Below are positions 27,024-36,026 of a DNA stretch of 60,096 bases, in pieces; positions within the stretch are counted from its first letter, which is position 1, and the number at the start of each line of letters is the position of its first letter. The notes under the pieces are model-generated. The model saw only the letters and a program-made list of their open reading frames with translations, was not told where the DNA came from and did not search any database. The position numbers and the translations under genes were made by a program. Source of the stretch: Pseudomonas rhizoryzae (GTDB lineage: Bacteria; Pseudomonadota; Gammaproteobacteria; Pseudomonadales; Pseudomonadaceae); contig NZ_SULM01000019.1 in the NCBI RefSeq assembly GCF_005250615.1, forward strand, positions 1-60,096. Reading direction: 5' to 3'.

Positions 27024-27821
27024 ATGGCTGATACCTTCCAGCTCAACCTGGGCTCGCTCAGATCGAGCGTCAATCTGACCCTGCATACCCATCACGCCTC
27101 CCGCCTCTGGTTCGGTCGGCAGCGCTCTGATAACAAGCCCGGCATGATCGGCCTATCCGGCTTCTCCAACATCATCAACCGCATCTCCGCCGGCGCCGCC
27201 AAGGACGATCCCTACTCCGATCTTTTCCTCATCATCATCGAGGACAAGATCGAGGAGTCGGAGCAGCAGCTGACCGCTATAGATGAGCGACTGGACCAGG
27301 TCATGGCCATGCTGCCCAAGCAGCTCGACGTGGGGACCAATCTGTCGATCCAGCCGCTCAAGCTGCCGCTGTACCTGAACTCGCCGCTGGCCTTTAAAGG
27401 TGTGTATCTGCTCACCCGCTATGACGAGCTGGTTCGCCGGATCCTCCTGGCCGCCCACATCGGCTTGATCGATAACGGTTCCAAGGAGGCCTGGTTGGAC
27501 GAAGGCGCCGCTGTGCTTCGCCGCCTGTACGGCGTGGGCCAGCGCTACAAGGGCTACAGCGGTGCATCGCGCGACGACATCGCCGCCAACAATGCCCGCG
27601 CCACCAACGCCCAGCAGATGTACAGCTTACTGGAAATGCCCAAGGACGTCCTGGAAGGGACCCGCCGTAGCAAGTTCGCCCCGGCGATTCAGCGTCCAGG
27701 TGACGCCCCGGCCACTTCCAGCGGCGGAGACGACGGCTTCGATGGCGACTCCGCCGACGAGGAAGAGCATTTGGACGCTATGGCCAGCGCTCACCCCGTC
27801 GCCGAGATCAGTGAGGCCTGA
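27024..27821 (+). CDS. TIGR03761/PFL_4669-family ICE protein
   Basis: This 265-residue core ICE protein of unknown function starts with ADTFQLNLGSLRSSVNLTLH, then HASRLWFGRQ. Recognisable features are the conserved KGVYLLTRYDELVRRILLAA and the acidic tail (GDDGFDGDSADEEEHL). The ATG lies 12 bases after AAGGA, itself the left arm of the palindrome AAGGAATCCTT (27010-27020). It always sits near ssb and the DUF3158 gene in this family, as here, so a role in ICE DNA metabolism is probable. Confidence 0.85.
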   Translation: MADTFQLNLGSLRSSVNLTLHTHHASRLWFGRQRSDNKPGMIGLSGFSNIINRISAGAAKDDPYSDLFLIIIEDKIEESEQQLTAIDERLDQVMAMLPKQLDVGTNLSIQPLKLPLYLNSPLAFKGVYLLTRYDELVRRILLAAHIGLIDNGSKEAWLDEGAAVLRRLYGVGQRYKGYSGASRDDIAANNARATNAQQMYSLLEMPKDVLEGTRRSKFAPAIQRPGDAPATSSGGDDGFDGDSADEEEHLDAMASAHPVAEISEA

Positions 27822-27826
27822 TCGCT

Positions 27827-28402
27827 ATGGCACTGCAACAGTCCACTCAAGGCGCGAAAACCGCAGACCTGCAACAGGCCGCCTTCCAGCCCCTGCAACA
27901 GGATGTCTTCGCGAACCTGCAACACGCTCCCTTCTACAAAGGGCTTTTAAAACCCTTTAAAGGTAAGGGAGCACTGGACCAATTAGCCGAGCAGTGCCGT
28001 TCCCTTGAAGCCGACCTGAACACCCTAGCCCAGGAGCGGATTCTCGCCCAGGCCCAGCGCTTCCCCTTCACGCTCCTGCCGATCCGGATGACCCACCAAC
28101 ACACCTCAGCTGGCCCAGTCTTTCTGCGCTGGCAGCAGAGCGGGACACGAAAGATGGGAGTGGGGCTTTGGGCGGACCTGTGCCGCCACGACCTGGTCAC
28201 CGAAACACTGCTCCAGGACCTGCACGCCATGGAGCTACAGCGCATTGCTTTGAATATGCAGATCAGCCTGGTCCATGCCATCGGCCGCCAGGCCGTGGAG
28301 TGCGCCGAGAAGATGGCCCAGGCCGATGCCGTTTACACCGAACAGCTGCAACAGATCATCCAGTCCCGCGGCGAAGACGCCGCATCCCAACAGGAGGCCT
28401 GA
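27827..28402 (+). CDS. DUF3158-family protein
   Basis: A 191-residue protein with FYKGLLKPFKGKGALDQLAE, FPFTLLPIRMTHQHTSAGPV and FLRWQQSGTRKMGVGLWADL, which I recognise as DUF3158, a core protein of this ICE class. It lies between TIGR03761 and ssb, with five bases to the former. A role in single-strand DNA handling is suggested only by position. The N-terminus is Gln-rich. Confidence 0.8.
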   Translation: MALQQSTQGAKTADLQQAAFQPLQQDVFANLQHAPFYKGLLKPFKGKGALDQLAEQCRSLEADLNTLAQERILAQAQRFPFTLLPIRMTHQHTSAGPVFLRWQQSGTRKMGVGLWADLCRHDLVTETLLQDLHAMELQRIALNMQISLVHAIGRQAVECAEKMAQADAVYTEQLQQIIQSRGEDAASQQEA

Positions 28403-28403
28403 C

Positions 28404-28874
28404 ATGGGCACAGCAGTAGTATGGGAAGGCAACATCGGCTCCGCACCCGAGTACAAGCGGTTCCAGAAGGACAATCAGGATCCGCGGCACCTGCTCCGCC
28501 TGAACGTCTATTTCGACAACAACATTCGCCTGCAGGATGGCTCGTACGAGGATCGCGGCGGTTTCTGGGCCAACGTCGAGCTATGGCACCGCGACGCGGA
28601 AAGCTATAGCCGGCTGTATCAGAAAGGTATGCGGGTGCTGGTCGACGGCAGGGCGGTGTTGGATACCTGGAAGGATGGCAACGGCGTCGAGCAGGCCGCG
28701 ATGAAAGTCCAGGCCAACCGGATTGCGTTCCTGCCACAGCGCATCGAGTCCATCACGATGGGCCAGGGTACGGGCCAGGCGCAGTCACGGCCGGTAGCGA
28801 ACGGCCAATCTCGCGCACCTGGCCCCTCGCCGGCACCGACGTCCGAAGATTTCGACGACCAGATCCCCTACTAA
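28404..28874 (+). CDS. ssb: ICE single-stranded DNA-binding protein
   Basis: The 156-residue protein has an OB-fold pattern (WEGNIGSAPEYKRF, FWANVELWHRDAESYSRLYQ, KGMRVLVDGRAVLDTW) and a flexible tail ending DFDDQIPY. The usual SSB tip is DDDIPF; here Asp-Asp, Ile and Pro remain and the terminal Phe is Tyr, so partner binding may be retained. GGAGG lies eight bases before the ATG. It would coat transferred strands or ICE replication forks. Confidence 0.88.
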   Translation: MGTAVVWEGNIGSAPEYKRFQKDNQDPRHLLRLNVYFDNNIRLQDGSYEDRGGFWANVELWHRDAESYSRLYQKGMRVLVDGRAVLDTWKDGNGVEQAAMKVQANRIAFLPQRIESITMGQGTGQAQSRPVANGQSRAPGPSPAPTSEDFDDQIPY

Positions 28875-28900
28875 CTGGCCCCGAAAAATTTGCCGCCCCA

Positions 28901-29110
28901 GCGTGAAGCTACCGGAAGACAGGACTCACTCAGCATGGGCCTGTCGCTCCGGGCCGGGCGGTGGCAGAAAAGTCGCGCCAATGCGTGAAGCTGCTGGGAG
29001 ATCTATCTCGCACCTCGTGTCTCCTCAGCAACCCGCTCAACCTCAGGGTAGTCATGAGCCGCTGCTTAGCGTGAAGCCGCAGGTATCACTCACTCGAATA
29101 GCGTGGAACT
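28901..29110. repeat. Short imperfect direct repeats after ssb
   Basis: GCGTGAAGC recurs at 28901, 28983 and 29069, each followed by a pyrimidine/purine-mixed CYRCYGG-like tail, with a weaker form at 29099 (GCGTGGAACTGC) and another near 29576. Spacing is 82 and 86 bases. The 240-base gap between ssb and the next gene holds nothing else I can identify. Confidence 0.4.
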
Positions 29111-29114
29111 GCAC

Positions 29115-29564
29115 ATGGACAACTCCTACCATTTCAAACGCGCCGTACAGATTGCCAGCTGCGATATGGATGCTATACGGGGCCTGTGTCAGGCAAAAAT
29201 CAACGAGGTAGCAAAGGTTAGTAGGCTCCGCGCCATAGGTGATGTATCGATGCGCGCCCAGGGCTACATAGACGCGTGCCAGGATTTTCTGGGCCTGCGC
29301 GAAGACGATGTAAGGCGGCTGGTCTGGAGCCTGAACGAGTCTCGAATGACTCGACGCGAGCAGTTGGTCGGGGCCTATTTCGGTGATGAAGCTCCAGACG
29401 TGACCCATGAGGTTGAAGTCGCGATCGACTGGTGGAACGGTATGGATCAAGCCGAGCAAGAGCACTGGCTGAGTCTGGCCGAATCCACACGCCCGAGGGA
29501 TGCGCGCCGGGCCTATCTGGCCCACCTGAAGCGAGAGTGCGAACGCATGGGGTTTCCTTCGTAG
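29115..29564 (+). CDS. Hypothetical ICE protein
   Basis: A 149-residue soluble, mostly helical protein (CDMDAIRGLCQAKINEVAKV, MTRREQLVGAYFGDEAPDVT, DWWNGMDQAEQEHWLSLAES). I recognise no domain. I chose ATG 29115 over an in-frame GTG at 29103; neither has a good RBS, so the start is uncertain. Codon use and charge look like a real gene, and no better frame exists on either strand. Confidence 0.6.
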   Translation: MDNSYHFKRAVQIASCDMDAIRGLCQAKINEVAKVSRLRAIGDVSMRAQGYIDACQDFLGLREDDVRRLVWSLNESRMTRREQLVGAYFGDEAPDVTHEVEVAIDWWNGMDQAEQEHWLSLAESTRPRDARRAYLAHLKRECERMGFPS

Positions 29565-29621
29565 ATCGCGGCTCAGCGTGACTCTGCTGGTGGACTTGGC
29601 CTTATCAATCGGGACACTGCC

Positions 29622-29822
29622 ATGGTGAACGAAGCCCAATCTAGAGTGACTTCCGTGGGTGGTCGATCTGGAGCGAACGCCCACCGATCCGCCATGCGTG
29701 CTGGTGAAGCAGCAGCTCTAGCCAGAGCCGGTGTTCATACCTGTCCCTACCAGCATCCCGCCTTTCGGTCGTCCTGGCTAAAAGGGTATGCCCAGGCCCA
29801 GCAGCAGAGCTTGGATTTCTAG
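29622..29822 (+). CDS. RMF/CrpP-like small protein
   Basis: The 66-residue product has GANAHRSAMRAGEAAALARA then CPYQHP, RSSWLKGYAQAQQQ. This is the ribosome modulation factor/CrpP pattern (Gly-rich helix, CPY, then R..WL.GY). RMF dimerises ribosomes in stationary phase. CrpP, found on Pseudomonas plasmids and ICEs of this type, was reported to modify ciprofloxacin, a claim that has been disputed. The sequence alone supports the fold family, not resistance. It is cargo-like, alone between replication and helicase genes. Confidence 0.65.
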   Translation: MVNEAQSRVTSVGGRSGANAHRSAMRAGEAAALARAGVHTCPYQHPAFRSSWLKGYAQAQQQSLDF

Positions 29823-29885
29823 GCCAACCAATTTCCTTCCAGTTAGGGTTTTCCCTTCCGCCGCTGACCGGCTCACCGCGACCCT

Positions 29886-29913
29886 AGACCTTCCTGATCA
29901 CTTCTGAAGGTCT
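29886..29913 (+). promoter_or_regulatory. Inverted repeat burying the RBS of the 29919 gene
   Basis: AGACCTTC (29886-29893) pairs perfectly with GAAGGTCT (29906-29913). The second arm contains the GAAGG Shine-Dalgarno, and the ATG follows five bases later. It is one of a set of such leaders in this ICE. Confidence 0.6.
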
Positions 29914-29918
29914 TCACC

Positions 29919-30899
29919 ATGTTTATTCGGACCCTCTTCTGGTTGTCCGTCATCACTGTCCTGGCTGTGGCGGGCGCAGCCGTTTACTGGTTGTACGGCT
30001 ACTTCGCCCTGCGTGAGGCTCAATCCTTCCTCTCTTTCGGGTTCCGTGCACTCGCACTTGGCTGGGGCTGGCTGCTGACCTTCTGGGCGGCCAAGTTCGC
30101 ACTGGAATTGCTGATTCTCGCCCGGAAGGAGCATCAAGATCATTGCCGCCAAAAGAAAGCCGTCGAGTGGTACGTCGAGGCGCTTGGAGGGGAAATCACC
30201 CAGTCCCAGGCGGATTTCATCAACGAGCGGCTGACCTATGGCGATCGCTGGGAAGCGGCGGAAGGATTGCTCAGGGCCTACTACGGCCCGGGCATTGAAA
30301 CCAGCGACATCAAGCGCCTGGATGACCTCGCGGATCGAGGCTGGCGAGTGACCGGCAAGCTCAAGGTCGACGCTCTCTGCCTGAGCCTTGCGGGCCGGCA
30401 TCAGATATACACTCCGCTACGCCTACTGCCTCAGTACTCGAAAGCCCCTTTGCCGGCCTCGCCTCCCTCCCCATCGCCGTTGAAGCCCTTCCGGGAGGAC
30501 GATCCCTGGTACTCGCACGACGTGCTGAAGATGTTTGCCGCGCGCAACACCTTCACCTTATTTCAGCGCCATGGTGGCATCGATCTCGACTGGACGCGTA
30601 ACGATGGTCAGCGCACTGACCCTATCTCTCGGGAAGACTGCGCGGCCATGCTCAAGGCCATGCAAGCCTGGATCAGGCGAAAGACGTCCGAGGCTGAAGC
30701 AGCGGCCCTGGGCACCGACCTTGAGTACGCGCGACACGATATTGCTCTCATCGCCGAGGCGCTGGCCTGCGAGCAGCATCAACACTGTCACAGCGTGATG
30801 TGGGAGGCCTCCCAGGATCATGACCGGGAGCGTGACGAGGACGAGCGCCGGGCGGATGAGTATTGCCACCGGCTGTATTCCGGGCCTGCCGATGAGTGA
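29919..30899 (+). CDS. Membrane-anchored hypothetical ICE protein
   Basis: This 326-residue protein has two N-terminal membrane segments (FWLSVITVLAVAGAAVYWLY and ALGWGWLLTFWAAKFALELL) and a long soluble C-terminal part with a Pro-rich linker (PLPASPPSPSPLKPF) and a charged tail (DHDRERDEDERRADEYCH). I recognise no domain. Its RBS lies in the hairpin at 29886-29913. It overlaps the PcfJ-like gene by eight bases, so the two are probably made together. Confidence 0.75.
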   Translation: MFIRTLFWLSVITVLAVAGAAVYWLYGYFALREAQSFLSFGFRALALGWGWLLTFWAAKFALELLILARKEHQDHCRQKKAVEWYVEALGGEITQSQADFINERLTYGDRWEAAEGLLRAYYGPGIETSDIKRLDDLADRGWRVTGKLKVDALCLSLAGRHQIYTPLRLLPQYSKAPLPASPPSPSPLKPFREDDPWYSHDVLKMFAARNTFTLFQRHGGIDLDWTRNDGQRTDPISREDCAAMLKAMQAWIRRKTSEAEAAALGTDLEYARHDIALIAEALACEQHQHCHSVMWEASQDHDRERDEDERRADEYCHRLYSGPADE

Positions 30900-33672
30900 G
30901 TACGAAGCAGCGAGCCTTGTGCCTGCAGCGGCCAACACACCAGCCTTCAGCGAGCGGCAACGGGCAGTTGCGCAGACCTGGGCCGAGCACTTCCGTATCG
31001 AACCCAAGATCCGGGCTGCTTTCACCGAGAGCTACCTGAGCAACACCCTGCACACACGTTTTTGGAGCGTCGAACTCCCTGCGCGAGCGACGCTCGATCC
31101 GGCCGGGCGTGTGGTCACACCCGTGCTTGTACGATTGTCCGGGATGGTGCAATGGTTTGATGGTTTCCAGATCTGGACCTTGGCGCTAAGCAAGCCTGTG
31201 GAGCAGGAACTCCAGCAGCTCCTGGGAGGAACACGCCCCCTCCTGGAAGGCCCATCCCCTGCGCAGGCCTTGCTGATCGCAGATCTCGCCCAACGTCGGC
31301 GTCACTGCTGCTCCGGTTTGCTTACCGCCTTTTCCAAGGATGCCCGTGAGCTGGTTTTCAAACGGGCCGCCCTGGACCTGGCGCCTTGGGTAAAGCTCGT
31401 CACTGGGAACCGCTTCGAGGCGCGCTACTGTCGACCACGCAGCGCGTTCTATGGCAAACATCTCGGGGCCACGCTCAAACGCTTCAATGCGCACCTGGAC
31501 CCCGAGGTCCTGCGCCTGATCCGTGGCATTCGATGCCCTGATCCACGCCTCTACAACTGGATCTGCGCGCCCGAGGGGCAGCGTGCCTGGCGTCTGCAGG
31601 CGGTGCGGGCCCAGCCGGTGCTCCTGCCGCTACTCTTGCTGTGGCCGGACGAATTCACACGCGAGCGTCGAACGGTGCCGCCTTTGCGGCGCGGGCATTG
31701 CCCGTGGCTGGAACTCGCGCCCTATGTCCACGACGAATGCGTGTTGCTGCTGCCGCAACTGCTAGGCACCGCCGTGGACCAGGCGCTGCCCTTGCACGAG
31801 GTGCTGGCGTGGCTGTTTCAGGTACCGGTTGCGCATCTGCGCTATCTGGGCCGGCAGCGCGTCTACGACACCGGCGGCGCCTTGAGCTTCCTACATCCTG
31901 TGGATGGAGAGCGTGGCTTTCGCGTGCTGCTAGGCGCAGCAACCACCGGCAATCGCCGACCCCAGAGCAAGTCGGAGTGGAAGGCCTTTCGTGAGGTGTG
32001 GGGTGCCCTGCCTTACGTGAACCAGATGCAACGAGACTTGACCGGCTTCATCAAAGGCGGGCCTGCACGCTGGTCGGATATTGACTGGATCCGCTTATGC
32101 GTCCGTGCGCAGGACCTCAGTGAACTGCACCGAGATCTTAGTGGAGGTGATCCCCTCAATGCGCTGCTGGACCGCTTTCAAATCCTGAAATCTCCAGCTG
32201 AGATGGCCCGTCTCGCGGATCGCTATCAGGCGCAGCGCCGAACCCTCGTCGCTCAGCATCAACAGGCGATTGAACGTGAAGAGGCGCACCGTCTCCAGTC
32301 CTTCCAAAAAAGCGAGGGGTGGCCAGGGCTGCTGGTCGAGTCCGCAACAATCCTGGCGCCCAATGGCTTGGAGATCGTCGAGCTGCTCACGCCACAGGCG
32401 CTGGTTCATGAGCACCATGCGCTGTGCCATTGCGTGGACCAATACGACTATGCCGCCTTGAGCGGCGGATGCCGCTTGTTTTCGGTACGCCATGACGGCG
32501 TGTCGCTGGCCACGGCCGAGGTCATCCAACCGGGGGCATCCCCGTACGCCTACGACTACGACTACGACTACGAAGAGGACTATGAGGATGAGCGTCCTCG
32601 GGCAGACCCGTTGCTCAAGGTTCAACAACTCCGGGGCTATCGCAACGCATCGCTCGCCCCGGAATCCGCGGAGAAACAGGCGTGGGACTGGTTCTGGCAG
32701 GAGCTTTTGAAGGGTCGTTGGCCGTTGAGACTCGATTGGCCGCGGCACGTCGAATCACCCGAGTACGAGCGTGCCCGCCTCGCCCTTGAACGCAGTCTGC
32801 CGGCCCTGACCCAGTGGCTCGCCCACCAGCTACGCGATGTAGCAGAAGTGCCTTCGCCCTCACGTCTTGATCTGGAGGTTGACCCTGTGGGACTGCAATA
32901 CGCCTCGGACCTGCATTATCTCAATCGCTTCGCTGATCTGGAGGATCAGACTCGCCCGCTACGCACCTGGTCTGATGTTTTCACACCCGACTCGATACCC
33001 TTCGCGCAGCGCATCTACAGCACCTCGCATGACAGCGTGCATCCCAAGCAGATAGTGGGCTATGCCTCACTCGATCACACCGGCATGTCGTGGGAGCGCC
33101 TCATGCGCGACGGGCCGAAGATGGTGGAGAACCTGGCCTGGCTGGAACGTAATCCGCGCTACTACTTCGATGGCAGCACACCGGGCGTACCGCCTGATCC
33201 GGTGCAACTTGCGACCCTCGATGGCCTTGAGTTCTACGTCACCGGCCAAGGGCTACACCGGGCCTGTATCGCGCGCTACCTGGTCGAGCAGCATCCTGAG
33301 GTGCTTTTGCGCAAAGTCAGGGTCACGCGCTACGACCTGCGGCAGGATTTCATCGAGCTGTGCGATCGCTTCAATGCGCGAATGCAGGCGTTGGACACCA
33401 AGGTGCTCATTCGCCCCCTTGAGCTGGCCACCCATGAGATGGCCATCCACGGCGGAACGCTGAAGCGCTGCGACCTCGCCTTACTCATCGAGCTGAGCGA
33501 CTCACGCGATTGGGTCGTAGACGTCCCGACCGCTGAGCGTTTCCTCGCCGAGATCAATTCCGCCTCGTGCCGGCAGCCTGCTGTAGAGCCCAAATTCAGC
33601 ACACGGATGCTGAACCGGCTCCTGAAAAAGCTTGGACCGCTGGCTATGCTCGGCGGTGTAGGCCGTGGCTAG
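30892..33672 (+). CDS. Large PcfJ-like protein
   Basis: A 926-residue protein starting at ATG 30892 within the end of the previous gene. The segment near 500-600 (EHHALCHCVDQYDYAALSGG, RLFSVRHDGVSLATAEVIQ, LKVQQLRGYRNASL) matches the PcfJ-like pattern: a conserved His-Cys-Val pair followed by a beta-rich domain ending in a G..N motif. PcfJ comes from the conjugative plasmid pCF10 and its function is poorly known. An acidic Asp-Tyr run (YDYDYDYEEDYEDE) interrupts the domain near 560. The last 250 residues (YFDGSTPGVPPDPVQLATLD, GLEFYVTGQGLHRACIARYL) resemble a ParB-like nuclease fold. It overlaps the SNF2 helicase gene by eight bases. Confidence 0.7.
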   Translation: MSEYEAASLVPAAANTPAFSERQRAVAQTWAEHFRIEPKIRAAFTESYLSNTLHTRFWSVELPARATLDPAGRVVTPVLVRLSGMVQWFDGFQIWTLALSKPVEQELQQLLGGTRPLLEGPSPAQALLIADLAQRRRHCCSGLLTAFSKDARELVFKRAALDLAPWVKLVTGNRFEARYCRPRSAFYGKHLGATLKRFNAHLDPEVLRLIRGIRCPDPRLYNWICAPEGQRAWRLQAVRAQPVLLPLLLLWPDEFTRERRTVPPLRRGHCPWLELAPYVHDECVLLLPQLLGTAVDQALPLHEVLAWLFQVPVAHLRYLGRQRVYDTGGALSFLHPVDGERGFRVLLGAATTGNRRPQSKSEWKAFREVWGALPYVNQMQRDLTGFIKGGPARWSDIDWIRLCVRAQDLSELHRDLSGGDPLNALLDRFQILKSPAEMARLADRYQAQRRTLVAQHQQAIEREEAHRLQSFQKSEGWPGLLVESATILAPNGLEIVELLTPQALVHEHHALCHCVDQYDYAALSGGCRLFSVRHDGVSLATAEVIQPGASPYAYDYDYDYEEDYEDERPRADPLLKVQQLRGYRNASLAPESAEKQAWDWFWQELLKGRWPLRLDWPRHVESPEYERARLALERSLPALTQWLAHQLRDVAEVPSPSRLDLEVDPVGLQYASDLHYLNRFADLEDQTRPLRTWSDVFTPDSIPFAQRIYSTSHDSVHPKQIVGYASLDHTGMSWERLMRDGPKMVENLAWLERNPRYYFDGSTPGVPPDPVQLATLDGLEFYVTGQGLHRACIARYLVEQHPEVLLRKVRVTRYDLRQDFIELCDRFNARMQALDTKVLIRPLELATHEMAIHGGTLKRCDLALLIELSDSRDWVVDVPTAERFLAEINSASCRQPAVEPKFSTRMLNRLLKKLGPLAMLGGVGRG

Positions 33673-35632
33673 ACCGCTGCTACGAAACACGTCTGGTACG
33701 GCGCAGCTTCTGCAGCGCGCCGTATTCGACGGCTACGATTTTGGCCTGAAGATGCCCTATCTCGAAGGGGCCAACCGCCTGCTGACGGGCCGTGGCGGCA
33801 CCTTCATTCGCCGCGGCGAACATCCGTTGTCTGGATACTGGCGGCTGCCACAGCGACGGCTGCTGGAGGACCTGGACGTGCTCTTTCACCAACTGGGCGA
33901 GCTGGCCGACGGTCGTTTTGTCCAGGACTGGCCGGGCTTCAGCCGCAAGATCGCCGACGCCCAGGCCGATGCCCGACGAGACCTCTTCATCTGGGGAATG
34001 CGCCTGCGGATCGCGCCGCTGTCCGGTGGCGGCGTGGTGCTCTCCGGCGACTACCACCCGGGCTGCGTCGCCGTGGCCAAGCGCATGCACGGCGCCTTCC
34101 TCTCGACCAGCCGCGCCTGGCGAGTGCCTGCCTCCGCCGAGATCCTGCGCAGCAACCTGATCCTGGAGCTGGGGCTGCTCGAGGAGCAGTTCGAGATGCT
34201 CGACGTGCTCCAGGAGCTACTGTCCGACGGATCGGTCAGCGCAGCGCGTGACGTCACAGCGATGTCGATCGGAGGACCTCCGCAAGAGCACAATGCGTCC
34301 TCTGCAGACGAGGACAGTGCAGCAGATGTTTACCTGGCCGCGGTACCTGACATCGCCAAGACCAGCTGGACGCTGCAGGCCATTGAGGCCGAGCTCAAGC
34401 CCTATTCGTTGATGTCCCACCAGCCCGCAGGGATCCGACACCTGCTGCAGCGCACTAGTGCACTGCTGGCCGATGACATGGGGCTGGGCAAGAGTCGCCA
34501 GGCGGTGATCGCAGCCGGCATCCAATCCGCCGGCCACCAGATCCTGGTGGTGGTCCTGGCCAGCCTGGTGATCAACTGGGAGCGGGAGATCCTTGCCGTC
34601 TATCCGGACGCGCGAATCGCCCGGCAGCGCTATCAGGCTGAGGCCCAGTGGGTGATCGTCAACTACGAGCGCCTGGGAGACTTCGTCGCGCTCGCCGATC
34701 AGTTCGCGGTGATGATCATCGACGAGGCGCACCGGTTGAAGGAGCCTACGGCCGCCTGGACGCGCAACGGCTTCGACATCGCCGCCAAGGTGCCCAACCG
34801 CTACCTGCTGACCGGGACGCCGGTGCTCAACCGGGAGTCGGAACTCCACACGCTGCTGCGCTTGTCCGGTCACCCCATCGGGCAGTTGCCGCTCAAGGAC
34901 TTCTGCGAGCGCTTCGCCGGTAGCTCCGAATTCCGCCAGGGGCTGCGCGCCGAGATCAGCGACTGGATGCTACGCCGGCGCAAGGACGTGCTACCCGACC
35001 TCAAGGGCAAGCAGCGGCAGACCGTGCCGGTCGTGCTCGATGAGGCACAACAAGTCGAGTACAACGCTATCCGCAACGCCGACCAGCCGATCTTCGCGCG
35101 CCTGGGCCGGCTTCGCCAGCTCCTGGAGCGAGTGAAGGTGCCAGTTGTGATTGAGTTGCTGGGTGAGCTGGACCCTGAGGACAAGGTAATCCTCTTCTGC
35201 GAATACAAGGAGACTGTCACGACGCTGCAGCAGCTGTGCGAGGCCGCAGGCCTGGGATGCGTCACCCTGGTGGGCACTGACAGCCTCACGAAGCGGCAGA
35301 AGGCGATTGATCGCTTCCAGGAGGATTCCGATTGCCGGGTTTTCATCGGCACGACGTCAGCGGCCGGCACCGGCAACAACCTGACCGCAGCCAACTACGT
35401 GTTCTTCCTGGGGCTGCCTTGGACGCCAGGCCTGCAGGATCAGGCCGAGGACCGAGCGTACCGTAATGGGCAGCGACGCCTGGTGGTGGTCAAGATTCCG
35501 CTGGTGGAGAACAGCATCGACCTGCAGCTCTGGCAGATGCTGCAGGACAAGCGGCGGATCGCCCAGGACCTCATTGAGCCGGACGCAGTCAATAAGGCTC
35601 AAGAACGGTTAGCCAGAGACCTATGCCCTTGA
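33665..35632 (+). CDS. SNF2-family helicase/translocase
   Basis: A 655-residue protein with GTG start overlapping the upstream gene. The N-terminal 230 residues are unique. The SNF2 motor follows: Walker A LLADDMGLGKS near 275, then DEAH box IIDEAHRLK, LLTGTPVLN, and in the second RecA lobe VILFCEYKETVTTLQQL, GTTSAAGTGNNLTAANYV and QAEDRAYRNGQ (arginine fingers). Such enzymes move along duplex DNA and remodel protein-DNA complexes or stalled forks. On mobile elements they occur in replication/repair and in defence modules. Coupling with the PcfJ-like gene suggests that the two act together. Confidence 0.88.
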   Translation: MARPLLRNTSGTAQLLQRAVFDGYDFGLKMPYLEGANRLLTGRGGTFIRRGEHPLSGYWRLPQRRLLEDLDVLFHQLGELADGRFVQDWPGFSRKIADAQADARRDLFIWGMRLRIAPLSGGGVVLSGDYHPGCVAVAKRMHGAFLSTSRAWRVPASAEILRSNLILELGLLEEQFEMLDVLQELLSDGSVSAARDVTAMSIGGPPQEHNASSADEDSAADVYLAAVPDIAKTSWTLQAIEAELKPYSLMSHQPAGIRHLLQRTSALLADDMGLGKSRQAVIAAGIQSAGHQILVVVLASLVINWEREILAVYPDARIARQRYQAEAQWVIVNYERLGDFVALADQFAVMIIDEAHRLKEPTAAWTRNGFDIAAKVPNRYLLTGTPVLNRESELHTLLRLSGHPIGQLPLKDFCERFAGSSEFRQGLRAEISDWMLRRRKDVLPDLKGKQRQTVPVVLDEAQQVEYNAIRNADQPIFARLGRLRQLLERVKVPVVIELLGELDPEDKVILFCEYKETVTTLQQLCEAAGLGCVTLVGTDSLTKRQKAIDRFQEDSDCRVFIGTTSAAGTGNNLTAANYVFFLGLPWTPGLQDQAEDRAYRNGQRRLVVVKIPLVENSIDLQLWQMLQDKRRIAQDLIEPDAVNKAQERLARDLCP

Positions 35633-35859
35633 GTGATGAGCATAAATCCCAGGCCTTTGTCGCCCGGCTCAAGCGTGAGCTTCCAAACTGCAATTGCTTG
35701 ATGAGCGGAGTGTGCCCAGACCGTGGTGCGGCTATCTGCGTGATGCCAAAGCATGGCGGTGGGACCCTCACGCTTCAGCTGGATGTCTCGCAGCTGGGCG
35801 ATGCGGGATATCTGGAGCGGATGCTGAAGGTGATCCTTGATCAAGTAAGGCGCAGTTGA
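35623..35859 (+). CDS. Small hypothetical protein
   Basis: A 78-residue product (HKSQAFVARLKRELPNCNCL, MSGVCPDRGAAICVMPKHGG), with four Cys that could bind metal but no recognised motif. It overlaps the helicase stop by ten bases, indicating coupled translation. A terminator lies about 90 bases after its stop, so it closes the unit that starts at 29919. Confidence 0.6.
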   Translation: MPLSDEHKSQAFVARLKRELPNCNCLMSGVCPDRGAAICVMPKHGGGTLTLQLDVSQLGDAGYLERMLKVILDQVRRS

Positions 35860-35946
35860 ACACCGGCACATCACGACGGTCATTTTATCTGAGTGCTCGC
35901 ACTCATCTCCTAGAGGTTGGCAAATCTGTAGGCTTCGAACTGAGTT

Positions 35947-35976
35947 ATCCCCTGCCAGGTGCGGGGGATTTTTTTT
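35947..35976 (+). terminator. Intrinsic terminator
   Basis: ATCCCC and GGGGGAT frame a GCCAGGTGC loop region and are followed by eight T residues, a textbook rho-independent terminator. It separates the helicase unit from the pilus region. The remainder of 35860-36065 shows only the hairpin leader of the next gene. Confidence 0.85.
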
Positions 35977-36026
35977 GCCTACTGATCACCCCTTTCTGTT
36001 GCGCAGGCTGATGCTCCAACTGCACG

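Noticed and set aside
26546-27031. 161-codon gene spanning the 39-bp repeats
   Set aside because: It is open only because 39 is a multiple of three; the opposite strand is open too, and it overlaps the start of the TIGR03761 gene. Kept as a repeat region.
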